This document shows, one piece after another, positions 55,965-64,000 of a stretch of 64,000 nt of DNA. A program made the position numbers and the translations under genes. The stretch's first letter is position 1. Every line of letters begins with the position of its first letter. The stretch is from Phaeobacter porticola (GTDB lineage: Bacteria > Pseudomonadota > Alphaproteobacteria > Rhodobacterales > Rhodobacteraceae). The notes under the pieces were generated by a model. It had not been told where the DNA came from. It was given only the letters and a program-made list of their open reading frames with translations, and did not search any database. Location: NCBI RefSeq assembly GCF_001888185.1, contig NZ_CP016364.1, forward strand, positions 3,589,593 through 3,653,592. The letters are read 5' to 3'.

Positions 55965-56411
55965 TCAGTTGAAACGGCCGGGCTCTACGCGGTTGGGTTT
56001 TAAGTTGGTTTTGTCACGATGATACGTCAATGCGTGCCGGATCAGCCATCCATGGCGCAAGGGTTCCACCTCTTCGGGAGTGTCAAACAGCACCGCCCGG
56101 GTTCCATCGAATTTATCCCAGGCTGGATAGCGGTTGGCGAAGTTGTCGATCACCCGGCTTTGGCAATGGACCAACAGGGCAAAACGGGCTCGTTTTGAAC
56201 AGCCTAACCGCAACGGCGTACCTAGTCCTGCTTTTGCGGCGGTATAGGATGGCTGGCCCCATTTCAGGGTTTCGGTCACCTCGCCAACCTCAGGATCCTG
56301 TGCGGCAACCTCAAAGATCAGCCGACGCAACCGCAGCAGCCCTTCACGAGCATCGGGTGGTACGCGATCAAAAACGGTGGCGATCTCGGCGCTTGCAAAC
56401 GGCGGTGTCAT
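55965..56411 (-). CDS. DUF1801 domain protein
   Basis: Small soluble protein of 148 residues of the YdhG-like/DUF1801 family: VPPDAREGLLRLRRLIFEVA near the N terminus, EVTETLKWGQPSYTAA, FALLVHCQSRVIDNFANRYP and a basic C terminus. GAGGA lies nine bases before ATG 56411; an upstream in-frame ATG at 56462 would fall inside the operator palindrome and is rejected. It is divergent from the WYL regulator, which probably controls it. The function of the family is not established. Confidence 0.8.
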   Translation of the reverse strand: MTPPFASAEIATVFDRVPPDAREGLLRLRRLIFEVAAQDPEVGEVTETLKWGQPSYTAAKAGLGTPLRLGCSKRARFALLVHCQSRVIDNFANRYPAWDKFDGTRAVLFDTPEEVEPLRHGWLIRHALTYHRDKTNLKPNRVEPGRFN

Positions 56412-56452
56412 GGCTTGGGTTCCTCTTTTTCTCTGATCCTTTTTATCGCGCA

Positions 56453-56475
56453 CTAATGACAAAAACTGTCATTAG
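56453..56475. promoter_or_regulatory. 23-base palindromic operator of the WYL regulator
   Basis: A perfect inverted repeat, CTAATGACA and TGTCATTAG with a five-base centre, lies between the divergent DUF1801 and WYL-regulator genes, 18 bases before the regulator start. Confidence 0.7.
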
Positions 56476-56493
56476 AATTAGAGAGTATGAGAT

Positions 56494-57228
56494 ATGTCTC
56501 GTTCACATCGTCTGTTTCAATTGATGCAATTGCTGCGCCAAGGTGCCGGTCCCCATACCGCCGCCGAACTGGCACAGGATCTGGATATTTCGGCTCGCAG
56601 TGTGCACCGGGATATTGCCACTCTGCGCGAGATGGGTGCGATTATCGACGGAGAGGCCGGCTATGGTTTCACCCTGATCGAAGACAACGCACTGCCACCC
56701 ATGGGGTTTCGTGATACTGAGCTGGAAGCGCTGGTTCTAGGCTTGCGAGAAGTGCAGCAGATCGGGGATCCTGAATTGGCGGAGGCCGCTGCCGAAGCAT
56801 TGAGGAAGTTGCAGGCCAGACTGCCGGATCGGCAGGCCCATAGGCTACGTCATGCTGTTCTGTCAGCTTATCGGTTCCAACGACCGCAGCCACCGGGTAT
56901 CGCGTTGGCCGATTTGCGCCGCGCCACCTGGGACGAGGTCGAGGTGCGATTTGATTACTGCGACGCAAAAGGGGCGGTAACAAAGCGGCAGGTCAAGCCG
57001 CTTGGCTTGGTCTACTTTGACCGCTCCACCGTGCTGATTGCCTGGTGTGGTTTGCGCAATGATGTGCGGGTATTTCGGGTGGATCGCATTTCGGACTTCG
57101 AGGCCACAACGGTTAGTTTTCGCCCGCAACGTGTGCCTATGTTGCGTGATGCGCTGACACAAATGCGGGCGGACCGTGTGGCCTGTGCGCCAGACCCTTA
57201 TACAAGTTCCTATAAACCTGAGACTTAG
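56494..57228 (+). CDS. YafY-like HTH/WYL transcriptional regulator
   Basis: The 244-residue protein has an N-terminal HTH_11 winged helix (RLFQLMQLLRQGAGPHTAAE, then LDISARSVHRDIATLREMGA) and a C-terminal WYL domain (EVRFDYCDAKGAVTKRQVKP, then GLVYFDRSTVLIAWCGLRND). WYL domains sense nucleic acids or nucleotide-like ligands. It is divergent from the DUF1801 gene, with the palindrome at 56453-56475 between them. Start at ATG 56494, by alignment with the HTH. Confidence 0.88.
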   Translation: MSRSHRLFQLMQLLRQGAGPHTAAELAQDLDISARSVHRDIATLREMGAIIDGEAGYGFTLIEDNALPPMGFRDTELEALVLGLREVQQIGDPELAEAAAEALRKLQARLPDRQAHRLRHAVLSAYRFQRPQPPGIALADLRRATWDEVEVRFDYCDAKGAVTKRQVKPLGLVYFDRSTVLIAWCGLRNDVRVFRVDRISDFEATTVSFRPQRVPMLRDALTQMRADRVACAPDPYTSSYKPET

Positions 57229-57336
57229 GTGGGCGTTGGGTATGTCGGCAAGCCTCCGCACATCCACGCTGGTTTGCTTTGTGCACTGCGTTGTTGCAGG
57301 TAAACTGTAGGCGAGCAGTCAAAAATGAGGTGTGAG

Positions 57337-58758
57337 ATGCGAAATGATCGTAGCGCCCAGAGACAAATGATCCTGCAGGCAGCAACTATTGTGGTGTTGA
57401 TGATCTCTGGTGGCCACGCGGGGGCAAGTCCGCTGCCTGCTGCTGGTTTACAGGCGTCATTGCGCCCCTTGGCCCGTCCAGAGGTTGCGCATACTGTCGC
57501 GACGACCCAATTGCGGCCGCGGGTGCGCCCCGCAAACCGACATAGAGTCGCCTCAGCCGGACCGGTCCCCCCTAAGATCTCGCCTGCGGAACAGCGTGGC
57601 TTTCACGCCTGGATCGCAGCATTTCGCTTGCGCGCTCAGGCAGAAGGCCTATCTCGGGCCACTTTGGATCAGGCTCTTGCCGACCTGGAGTTTGATCCAG
57701 ACATCGTGCAGCGCGACGGCAATCAGTCGGAATTCGTGACACCGATCTGGACCTACCTGGAGCGCGCTGTATCAGACACCCGGATCGAAAACGGTCAGGC
57801 TGCGCTACGTGACCACGAGGATGTGCTCAACAGGGTCGAGGCCAGATACGGTGTAGACAAAGAGGTCGTCGCCGCGGTCTGGGGGATGGAGAGTAACTAT
57901 GGCCGGTTTCGCGGCGAACGCGATATTGTCCGGTCCTTGGCGACACTGGCCTTTGACGGACGCCGTGGCGTGTTTTTTGAGAGCCAGTTGATTGCCGCAT
58001 TGCAGATTATTCAGGCCGGGGATGTCGATCCGCGCGCCATGACCGGCAGCTGGGCAGGAGCAATGGGGCATACCCAGTTTATGCCGACCTCCTACCTCGC
58101 ATATGCAGTGGATTTCACCGGCGATGGTAAGCGCGATATCTGGTCGGATGACCCAACCGATGCGCTTGCGTCAACCGCTGCCTACCTTAAGCGGTATGGC
58201 TGGGTGAAAGGGCAGCCCTGGGGGATAGAGGTGAAGCTGCCCCCAGAATTTGACTATGCGCAGGCGGATCGCAAGATCACTAAATCAGCTCAGGCCTGGC
58301 GACAGATTGGTATTACGCGCGTTGACGGTGGCAGTTTGCCTGACCATGGAAAGGCTGCAGTGCTGTTGCCTGCTGGTGCAGGTGGCGCGGCCTTCATGGT
58401 TTACCGCAACTTTGCGGTGATTGAGCGCTACAATGCGGCGGATGCCTATGTGATTGGTGTCGGCCATCTGAGCGACCGCTTGAAAGGAGCAGGTCCGTTT
58501 CGTACGGATTGGCCACGTGACACACGCCCGCTGACGTACAAGGAACGACGTGAGTTGCAGGAACGGCTATCAGGTGCAGGTCATGAAACCGGCGTAGCCG
58601 ATGGTCGGATCGGACCCAGGACACGTGCCGCGTTGCGTGCCTATCAGATTGCAGCGGGATTAACGCCCGATGGCTATGCCTCGCTGTCTGTCCTTAAACG
58701 GCTAAGGTCATCGCCAGGAGAGACGCCCGAACTGGGCGCCCCTCAGAGATTTAACTAA
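57337..58758 (+). CDS. Lytic murein transglycosylase (MltB-type) with peptidoglycan-binding domain
   Basis: Periplasmic enzyme that cleaves peptidoglycan between MurNAc and GlcNAc with 1,6-anhydro ring formation. The 473-residue protein has an N-terminal signal segment, an SLT_2 domain with catalytic E185 in VWGMESNYGRFRG and GAMGHTQFMPTSYLAYAVDF, and a C-terminal PG_binding_1 domain (GRIGPRTRAALRAYQIAAGL). Start at 57337 with GAGG upstream; ATG 57325 is also possible. It ends eight bases into the convergent ubiB gene. Confidence 0.9.
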   Translation: MRNDRSAQRQMILQAATIVVLMISGGHAGASPLPAAGLQASLRPLARPEVAHTVATTQLRPRVRPANRHRVASAGPVPPKISPAEQRGFHAWIAAFRLRAQAEGLSRATLDQALADLEFDPDIVQRDGNQSEFVTPIWTYLERAVSDTRIENGQAALRDHEDVLNRVEARYGVDKEVVAAVWGMESNYGRFRGERDIVRSLATLAFDGRRGVFFESQLIAALQIIQAGDVDPRAMTGSWAGAMGHTQFMPTSYLAYAVDFTGDGKRDIWSDDPTDALASTAAYLKRYGWVKGQPWGIEVKLPPEFDYAQADRKITKSAQAWRQIGITRVDGGSLPDHGKAAVLLPAGAGGAAFMVYRNFAVIERYNAADAYVIGVGHLSDRLKGAGPFRTDWPRDTRPLTYKERRELQERLSGAGHETGVADGRIGPRTRAALRAYQIAAGLTPDGYASLSVLKRLRSSPGETPELGAPQRFN

Positions 58759-60286
58759 AAGCCGCCGCTGCAAAAGCAATCACCATACCAAGCCCCAGAC
58801 CGCAGAGACCGGGCACTACCCATGCTGAACGGGTGGGGCGGCGGCCACGCTCATCATTTTGATGGGTCTGGGCAATTAAAGCCTGCTCGACCAGCGCGGG
58901 CAAGCGCGGCCCAAAACGAGCCATCACCTTGGCCGTGCTCATCAAATCGCTGACCACCGCACGAGGTCCGATGGACTTTTTGATGTAATCTTCCACCACG
59001 GGATGAGCCGAGTTCCAGATGTTGATATGCGGATCCAGCGACCGGGCCACGCCTTCGACAACGACCATGGTGCGCTGTAGCAGAATTAGTTCGGTCCGGG
59101 TTTCCATGCCAAAACGTTCGGTCACCTCAAACAGGTAGTTGAGCAGCCGCCCCATAGAGATATGGGTGGCGTCCATGCCAAATATCGGCTCCCCCACAGC
59201 GCGTAGCGCACGGGCAAACTCATCCACATCGCGGTCGGCTGGCACATAGCCTGCCTCAAAATGAACCTCGGCGACCCGCTTGTAGTCTCGTTTGATGAAG
59301 CCAAACAGAATCTCGGCGTAGACCCGGCGGGTGTATTCGTCGATATGCCCCATGATGCCGAAATCGTAGGCGATGATATCACCATTGGCCGCGACCTTCA
59401 GGTTGCCCTGATGCATATCGGCATGAAAATAGCCATCACGCAGGGCATGGCGCAAGAACAGCGACAGTACCCGTTCAGCCAACGCGGTGCGGTCATGGCC
59501 GGCTGCATCCAGTGCAGCATTGTCGCCGAGTGGTAGCCCGTCGGCCCATCCCAGTGTCATCACGCGGCGGGCAGAGTGGTTCCACAGGATTTGGGGCAGC
59601 TGAAAACCCTCGTCATCCTTGGTATTGGCTGCAAATTCAGAAGCAGCGGCGCTTTCCAATCGCAAGTCCAGTTCGCCCTGCACAACGCCGTCGAAATGCT
59701 TGATCACATCCATTGGCTTCAGACGCCGCGCGCCAGGGGCAAAGAGATCGGCAATCCGCGCTGCGAAATAGAAGGCATCCACATCCTTGCGGAAGGCGCG
59801 TTCAATGCCGGGGCGCAGCACTTTTACGGCAACCTCTTGGTCGCTTTCCCTCAGCCGTGCGCGATGCACCTGCGCAATAGACGCGGCGGCAATGGGTTCG
59901 CTGAACTCAGAATAGATTTGATCAACCGACTGTCCGAGTTCCTGTTCGACCTGTGTCATCGCCTCGGCGCGGGAAAATGGGGGCAGCTTGTCCTGTAGCA
60001 CCCGCAACTGTACCGCCAGATCATCGCCAACCACATCGGGCCGGGTGGACAGAACCTGCCCGAATTTGATGTAGGCAGGCCCCAGCGCGGTCAGCGCACG
60101 GGTGGCAGGCGGCATAGTTGGATCGCCCTTGTATCCCAGCCATTTGAATGGCCAGCCAAGAGTACGGGCCAGAATGCGCAGGGGTTTGGGGGCTTCAAAA
60201 GCATCCAGCACCACGTTCATGGCGCCCGTGCGCTCGAATGTGGCGCCTGTGCGGATCAGGCGGATAATATTGTGGGGGCCACGCAT
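58751..60286 (-). CDS. ubiB: Ubiquinone biosynthesis protein UbiB
   Basis: Atypical ABC1/ADCK-family kinase-like ATPase needed for ubiquinone synthesis; it supports the Ubi complex rather than a single reaction. The 511-residue protein has the KxGQ motif (YIKFGQVLSTRPD), the alanine-rich loop AAASIAQVHRA, KVLRPG, DGYFHADMHQGNLKV, YDFGIMG, and two C-terminal hydrophobic helices (AWVVPGLCGLGLGMVIAFAA). It starts three bases after the ubiE stop. Confidence 0.95.
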   Translation of the reverse strand: MRGPHNIIRLIRTGATFERTGAMNVVLDAFEAPKPLRILARTLGWPFKWLGYKGDPTMPPATRALTALGPAYIKFGQVLSTRPDVVGDDLAVQLRVLQDKLPPFSRAEAMTQVEQELGQSVDQIYSEFSEPIAAASIAQVHRARLRESDQEVAVKVLRPGIERAFRKDVDAFYFAARIADLFAPGARRLKPMDVIKHFDGVVQGELDLRLESAAASEFAANTKDDEGFQLPQILWNHSARRVMTLGWADGLPLGDNAALDAAGHDRTALAERVLSLFLRHALRDGYFHADMHQGNLKVAANGDIIAYDFGIMGHIDEYTRRVYAEILFGFIKRDYKRVAEVHFEAGYVPADRDVDEFARALRAVGEPIFGMDATHISMGRLLNYLFEVTERFGMETRTELILLQRTMVVVEGVARSLDPHINIWNSAHPVVEDYIKKSIGPRAVVSDLMSTAKVMARFGPRLPALVEQALIAQTHQNDERGRRPTRSAWVVPGLCGLGLGMVIAFAAAAFS

Positions 60287-60289
60287 GGT

Positions 60290-61042
60290 TCAGATCTTCC
60301 AGCCAGAGTGCAGCGCGGCAATGCCCAGCGATAGGTTGCGATATTTTGCGTTGGCAAACCCGGCTTCGCGCAGCATTGACAGGAATGTGTCTTGATCCGG
60401 AAAATTACGGATCGATTCGACCAGATATTGATAGCTGTCATAATCGTTCGCGATCATCTGACCCATGCGGGGAATCACGTTGAAGGAATAGAGATCATAT
60501 GCTTTCTGCATGGCCGCGTTAGGCAGCTGGCTGAATTCCAAAACCATCAGGCGCCCTCCAGGTTTCAGAACACGGTAAGCCTCGTTCAGGGCTTCCTGAG
60601 GGCGGGTAACATTCCGAATGCCAAAGGAGATGGTGTAGACATCAAAGGTATTGTCCTTGAACGGCAGCGCCATTGCATCACCGGTAACCCAGTCCAGACT
60701 GTCGGCCATCTGTGCGGCCTCAGCCCGCTTGCGGCCCTCTTCCAGCATTGGCGCGGTCAGATCCAGTACGGTGGAATGGCCATAGCCAGCCCGCTTCAGG
60801 AATCGGAACGAGATATCGCCGGTACCACCGGCGACATCCAGAAGGCGCTGACCGGGCCGTGGCGACAGCCAGTCCATCATCGCGTCTTTCCAGATCCTGT
60901 GGATGCCCATGCTCATGACGTCATTCATCACGTCGTATTTTGACGCGACTGAGTTGAATACGCCCTGCACGCGCCCCGCCTTTTCCGACTCGGGCACGGT
61001 TTCAAACCCGAAATGGGTGGTATCTTCAGATCTCTGGGTCAT
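60290..61042 (-). CDS. ubiE: Ubiquinone/menaquinone C-methyltransferase UbiE
   Basis: SAM-dependent methylation of the benzoquinol ring in ubiquinone synthesis. The 250-residue protein has the SAM motif [16 protein letters not shown], the UbiE block [18 protein letters not shown] at the N terminus and [15 protein letters not shown]. The final residues WKI are typical of the family. First gene of the ubiE-ubiB pair; mutM is divergent, with about 105 bases between. Confidence 0.97.
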   Translation of the reverse strand: MTQRSEDTTHFGFETVPESEKAGRVQGVFNSVASKYDVMNDVMSMGIHRIWKDAMMDWLSPRPGQRLLDVAGGTGDISFRFLKRAGYGHSTVLDLTAPMLEEGRKRAEAAQMADSLDWVTGDAMALPFKDNTFDVYTISFGIRNVTRPQEALNEAYRVLKPGGRLMVLEFSQLPNAAMQKAYDLYSFNVIPRMGQMIANDYDSYQYLVESIRNFPDQDTFLSMLREAGFANAKYRNLSLGIAALHSGWKI

Positions 61043-61147
61043 GCGGCTTGCCGTTTGTTGTGTGTCGCCCCAGTTATAGGGCGCTGGGAGGGCGGTACAA
61101 TGCGGCCCTTCGGCCCCATATAGATGTAACGTGTCAGGAGGGATGTA

Positions 61148-61999
61148 ATGCCAGAATTGCCCGAGGTCGAGACGGTGCGCCGCGGATTATCCCCCGCGAT
61201 GGAGGGAGCGGTGATCGAAAAGGCTGCCGTCAATCGGCCAAATCTGCGCTGGCCCTTTCCCGAACGTATGGCCGAACGGCTGGTCGGGCGCCGTGTCACG
61301 GCGCTGCGACGGCGCTCCAAGTACATCTTGGCCGATCTGGACAACGGCGAAACGCTGTTGGTGCATCTTGGCATGTCGGGGCGTATGACCGTCTCTGGTG
61401 ATCCTCTGGGCCAGTTCGTTCATGATCACCCGCAGGCACAGAAACACGATCATGTGGTGTTCGATATGGACAATGGTGCGCGCATCACCTTCAACGATCC
61501 GCGCCGATTTGGCGCTATGGACCTGCTGGAGACGGCCACTGCGGATCAGCACAAGCTTCTGGCGGTTCTGGGGCCGGAACCGCTTGGCAATAGCTTTCAC
61601 GAAGAACACCTGATCGCGGCCTTCAAGGGGCGCAATACGCCGGTGAAATCGGCGCTTCTGGATCAGGGAATCATCGCGGGTCTTGGCAATATCTATGTCT
61701 GCGAGGCGCTCTTCCGTGCGGGAATATCGCCCAAACGCAAGGCCGGGCAGATCGCCGCGCAGCGGGTGGGCGCCTTGGTTCCGATCATCAAGGACGTGCT
61801 GACGGATGCCATTAAGGCGGGCGGCTCATCGCTTAAGGATTTCCGCCAAGCCGATGGAGAACTTGGATATTTCCAGCACAGCTTTGATGTTTATGGCCGC
61901 GAGGGGGAGCCCTGTCGACGCGCGAAATGTGATGGTACCGTAGGTCGGATCACCCAGTCAGGGCGCTCCTCCTTCTACTGTGGCAAATGCCAAAGATAG
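61148..61999 (+). CDS. mutM: Formamidopyrimidine-DNA glycosylase MutM (Fpg)
   Basis: Base-excision repair enzyme for 8-oxoguanine. The 283-residue protein starts [14 protein letters not shown] with the catalytic P/E pair exposed after Met removal, has K58 ([10 protein letters not shown]), the helix-two-turn-helix with [20 protein letters not shown], and a four-cysteine zinc finger at the C terminus (CRRAKC ... FYCGKCQ). Divergent from ubiE, on the same strand as the enoyl-CoA hydratase gene. Nothing unusual. Confidence 0.97.
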   Translation: MPELPEVETVRRGLSPAMEGAVIEKAAVNRPNLRWPFPERMAERLVGRRVTALRRRSKYILADLDNGETLLVHLGMSGRMTVSGDPLGQFVHDHPQAQKHDHVVFDMDNGARITFNDPRRFGAMDLLETATADQHKLLAVLGPEPLGNSFHEEHLIAAFKGRNTPVKSALLDQGIIAGLGNIYVCEALFRAGISPKRKAGQIAAQRVGALVPIIKDVLTDAIKAGGSSLKDFRQADGELGYFQHSFDVYGREGEPCRRAKCDGTVGRITQSGRSSFYCGKCQR

Positions 62000-62063
62000 C
62001 TTGAATGCGATGTGTCGCGTGATAATGACTCTTCCCTGAACGGAACAACCGAAAGCGACTATC

Positions 62064-62840
62064 ATGGCCTATGAGACGATCAACGTCGAAGTGCAGGACC
62101 ACGTTTGCCAAATTAAACTGAACCGGCCCGAAGCGTTGAACGCGCTCAATTCCGAGCTTTTGAGTGAGCTTTGCACTGCCCTGGAAGAGGCGGATGCCAG
62201 CGACAAGGTGCGCTGCATCATCCTGACCGGGTCGGAGAAGGCCTTTGCCGCAGGCGCCGATATCAAGGAGATGTCGGAAAAGAGCTTTACCGAAGTGTTC
62301 TCAACCAATCTGTTTGCAGGCGTCAACGACCGCATCAGCGCGATTCGCAAACCAATCATCGCAGCCGTTGCGGGCTACGCGCTGGGCGGCGGATGTGAAT
62401 TGGCCATGCTTTGCGATTTCATCATCGCGGCGGATACTGCCAAATTCGGCCAGCCCGAGATCAATCTTGGCGTGATTGCCGGTATCGGCGGTACCCAGCG
62501 TCTGACCCGCTTTGTCGGAAAGTCCAAATCCATGGATATGAACCTGACCGGTCGCTTCATGAATGCCGAAGAGGCAGAGCGCGCCGGTTTGGTGTCTCGT
62601 GTGGTGCCTGCCAAGAAGCTGTTGGATGAAGCCACCGCAGCGGCGCATAAAATTGCCGAGAAATCCTTGCTGACGGCGATGGCGGTGAAGGAAACCGTGA
62701 ATCGCAGCTATGAGCTGCCGCTGAGCGAAGGGCTGCTGTTTGAACGCCGCGTTTTCCACTCAATGTTCGCTACCGAGGATCAGAAAGAAGGCATGGCCGC
62801 TTTCCTGGAAAAGCGCGAAGCTCAATTCCGCGACAAGTAA
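62064..62840 (+). CDS. Enoyl-CoA hydratase
   Basis: Crotonase-family enzyme that hydrates trans-2-enoyl-CoA in fatty-acid or amino-acid breakdown. The 258-residue protein has the oxyanion-hole segments [10 protein letters not shown] and [20 protein letters not shown], the catalytic glutamates in [20 protein letters not shown], and the ending [17 protein letters not shown]. Length is normal. It stands between mutM and rpsT, an order I recall in roseobacters. Confidence 0.94.
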   Translation: MAYETINVEVQDHVCQIKLNRPEALNALNSELLSELCTALEEADASDKVRCIILTGSEKAFAAGADIKEMSEKSFTEVFSTNLFAGVNDRISAIRKPIIAAVAGYALGGGCELAMLCDFIIAADTAKFGQPEINLGVIAGIGGTQRLTRFVGKSKSMDMNLTGRFMNAEEAERAGLVSRVVPAKKLLDEATAAAHKIAEKSLLTAMAVKETVNRSYELPLSEGLLFERRVFHSMFATEDQKEGMAAFLEKREAQFRDK

Positions 62841-62893
62841 GCCTGTTCACAGGCTTTGGCGACGCAATCTGCGGCGTCTCTTTTCGAGATATG

Positions 62894-62923
62894 AAACGGG
62901 CAGGCGCTGGCGTCTGCCCGTTT
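62894..62923 (+). terminator. Hairpin after enoyl-CoA hydratase gene
   Basis: Perfect ten-base stem AAACGGGCAG / CTGCCCGTTT with a ten-base loop. The T-tract after it is short, so termination may be partial. The 200 bases from here to rpsT show no other gene and presumably hold the rpsT promoter. Confidence 0.7.
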
Positions 62924-63126
62924 CCCGTTGGGGCTGTGGTAGTGCGCTAGGACTGGGAAGGGCGAGCAACTCCGACATGGCTTGCATTCCTCGGGGTTTG
63001 ACGTTACTACCCGCCGCCATACATGCGCGTGCAGCCCGCTTGGCTAGAATCACACCGGTGGATCGGATCCGGGTTCGGCTGGCATTGCGCCTATTAAAAC
63101 ACGAAACCAAAGTTAGGTCCTACACC

Positions 63127-63390
63127 ATGGCAAATTCGCCTCAGGCAAAAAAGCGCGCCCGTCAGAACGAGAAACGCTTTGCTGTCAACAAAGCCCGTCG
63201 TTCGCGCATCCGCACCTTCCTGCGTAAAGCTGAAGAAGCTATCGCTTCTGGCGACAAAGACGCAGCAGCAGAAGCTGTGCGCGCTGCTCAGCCTGAACTG
63301 ATGCGTGGCGTGACTAAAGGTGTCTACCACAAGAACACTGCATCGCGGAAAATCTCGCGCCTGACCGCACGGGTCAAAGCACTGGGCTGA
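63127..63390 (+). CDS. rpsT: 30S ribosomal protein S20
   Basis: Primary 16S rRNA-binding protein. The 87-residue lysine/arginine-rich protein reads [20 protein letters not shown] and continues with the typical three-helix pattern ([40 protein letters not shown]). The start at 63127 is fixed by family alignment; the frame is open far upstream into the preceding gene without S20 sequence. A terminator follows at 63481. Confidence 0.98.
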   Translation: MANSPQAKKRARQNEKRFAVNKARRSRIRTFLRKAEEAIASGDKDAAAEAVRAAQPELMRGVTKGVYHKNTASRKISRLTARVKALG

Positions 63391-63480
63391 TGCCTTTTGG
63401 CCGTATTGGGCCGTTTGCTTGGATGCCACTGATTCCGTCTCATCCGAGGCTGTCAGGGGCCATCAAGTTCGAAAATGAAC

Positions 63481-63508
63481 AAAGGCGTCGCGATGAGCGG
63501 CGCCTTTT
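63481..63508 (+). terminator. Terminator after rpsT
   Basis: Eleven-base stem (AAAGGCGTCGC / GCGGCGCCTTT, one T-G wobble) with a five-base loop and TTTT at the end. Confidence 0.85.
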
Positions 63509-64000
63509 GCATTTTGGCCACAGGCTGTGCGGGCACAGCAGGTCAGGGAGATTCTTTGCGGCCAATCGCTGAGTCAACATCATAGTTTCGTTGATGCGCC
63601 CCCCCCCGAATTGCTACCACTGTTACAGCGATTCACTCGCTGGGGGGACAGGCTGCTCGCGGTATCCTTGATGGGACTCAAGGACACTGATTGCTCTGGT
63701 GACAGAGGCATCTCATGATGCTGAATGACACCAGGTTCCTGCTGTTTTCTGGATCTATCCAGACAGGCGGGCCTGTTCCAATTGTGTATGTATATGGTTC
63801 GTCGTCGCGACCGCCGCAAATAACTTGCCGGTTGGCGTGTGCCTGACCCTGAACTTTGCCTTTGCAAGGCAGTGCTGATCTATCTGCGGGCAGTACACAC
63901 ATCCGCTGTGCGTGAACGCCACTCGGGCCTGGGACCGGGTGGGGGATGAAACAAGAGGCCAAATAAGGGCCGATACTATTTGGGATGCGTGAGGCGCAGC
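63509..64000. promoter_or_regulatory. Intergenic region after rpsT, probably leading to dnaA
   Basis: No gene is supported in these 490 bases. Three perfect inverted repeats are present: TCCTTGA-6-TCAAGGA (63665-63684), TCTGGAT-CT-ATCCAGA (63748-63763) and, touching it, ACAGGC-GG-GCCTGT (63763-63776). There is also a run of nine C at 63599-63607. I see no perfect DnaA box. In related genomes dnaA follows rpsT, so this may be its upstream control region. Confidence 0.5.

Noticed and set aside
62740..63126. Possible long N-terminal extension of ribosomal protein S20
   Set aside because: The open frame crosses the end of the enoyl-CoA hydratase gene and a terminator hairpin; S20 begins at 63127.
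63599..63607. Run of nine C residues as a phase-variation tract
   Set aside because: It is in non-coding sequence, and no gene or promoter that it would switch could be identified.
63509..64000. Replication origin with DnaA boxes
   Set aside because: No perfect TTATCCACA or complement was found; the closest (TTGGCCACA) has two mismatches.
1..64000. CRISPR array, tRNA, rRNA, transposase, integrase or prophage genes
   Set aside because: I looked for regularly spaced repeats, tRNA-like cloverleaf ends and mobile-element protein motifs and found none.

Overview
The window is a chromosomal segment of an alphaproteobacterium, almost certainly Rhodobacteraceae of the marine Roseobacter group (Phaeobacter/Ruegeria/Leisingera-like). 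Support comes from moderately GC-rich DNA, the mutM-ubiE-ubiB and enoyl-CoA hydratase-rpsT gene orders, a serC leader RNA ahead of serC-serA, a class III amine transaminase that I recall as very close to the Ruegeria (Silicibacter) pomeroyi enzyme of known structure, and an anchor-L/Hint surface-type protein. It looks like ordinary, densely packed chromosome: no phage, plasmid, insertion sequence, CRISPR array, tRNA or rRNA was found.

Layout. 1-7.5 kb: start of dnaK (cut by the window edge), alkB, an orphan capsule-type ABC-2 permease, then sugar and envelope genes cysQ-kdsB, galU, galE and a glycosyltransferase. 7.5-19 kb: a polyamine region with one complete putrescine-type ABC importer (potFGHI order, minus strand), a GntR regulator, an amine:pyruvate transaminase and a second complete importer whose two permeases carry unusual extra domains. 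19-24 kb: a thiolase, an XRE-cupin regulator and the threonine operon kbl-methyltransferase-tdh. 24-31 kb: a PPP phosphatase, serine biosynthesis (serA, serC, and serB divergent), a TauE exporter and an ArsR/SRPBCC/YCII cluster. 31-40 kb: asparaginase, an IalB-like protein, a broken LprI-like gene, rlmN, a serralysin-type protease, a LOG-family hydrolase, a threonine dehydratase-like enzyme, another GntR regulator and dapD. 40-47.4 kb: the histidine-utilisation cluster hutIHGU (minus), a decayed hutF (plus) and hutC. 47.7-52 kb: a hypothetical gene, a prokaryotic glutamate-receptor-like channel and two adjacent Hint-domain proteins. 52.4-64 kb: dapE, rnr, a DUF1801 gene divergent from a WYL regulator, a lytic transglycosylase, ubiB, ubiE, mutM, enoyl-CoA hydratase and rpsT. 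In this group dnaA often follows rpsT, so the right edge is probably close to the chromosomal dnaA/origin region.

How the genes work together. The two polyamine importers plus transaminase can take up and deaminate diamines. Kbl and Tdh convert threonine to glycine and acetyl-CoA, and SerA/SerC/SerB make serine. HutH, HutU and HutI take histidine to formiminoglutamate, but the HutF needed to feed the formylglutamate-type HutG is destroyed here. DapD and DapE belong to the succinylase route to lysine and diaminopimelate.

The most interesting points are a Tdh that kept the structural-zinc loop length but lost all four cysteines, the broken hutF beside intact hutUGHI, the tandem Hint proteins below a perfect CtrA box, the elaborated polyamine-type permeases, a palindromic half-site array in front of kbl, a receptor-channel lacking the potassium filter, and a perfect (TCA)9 repeat upstream of hutC.
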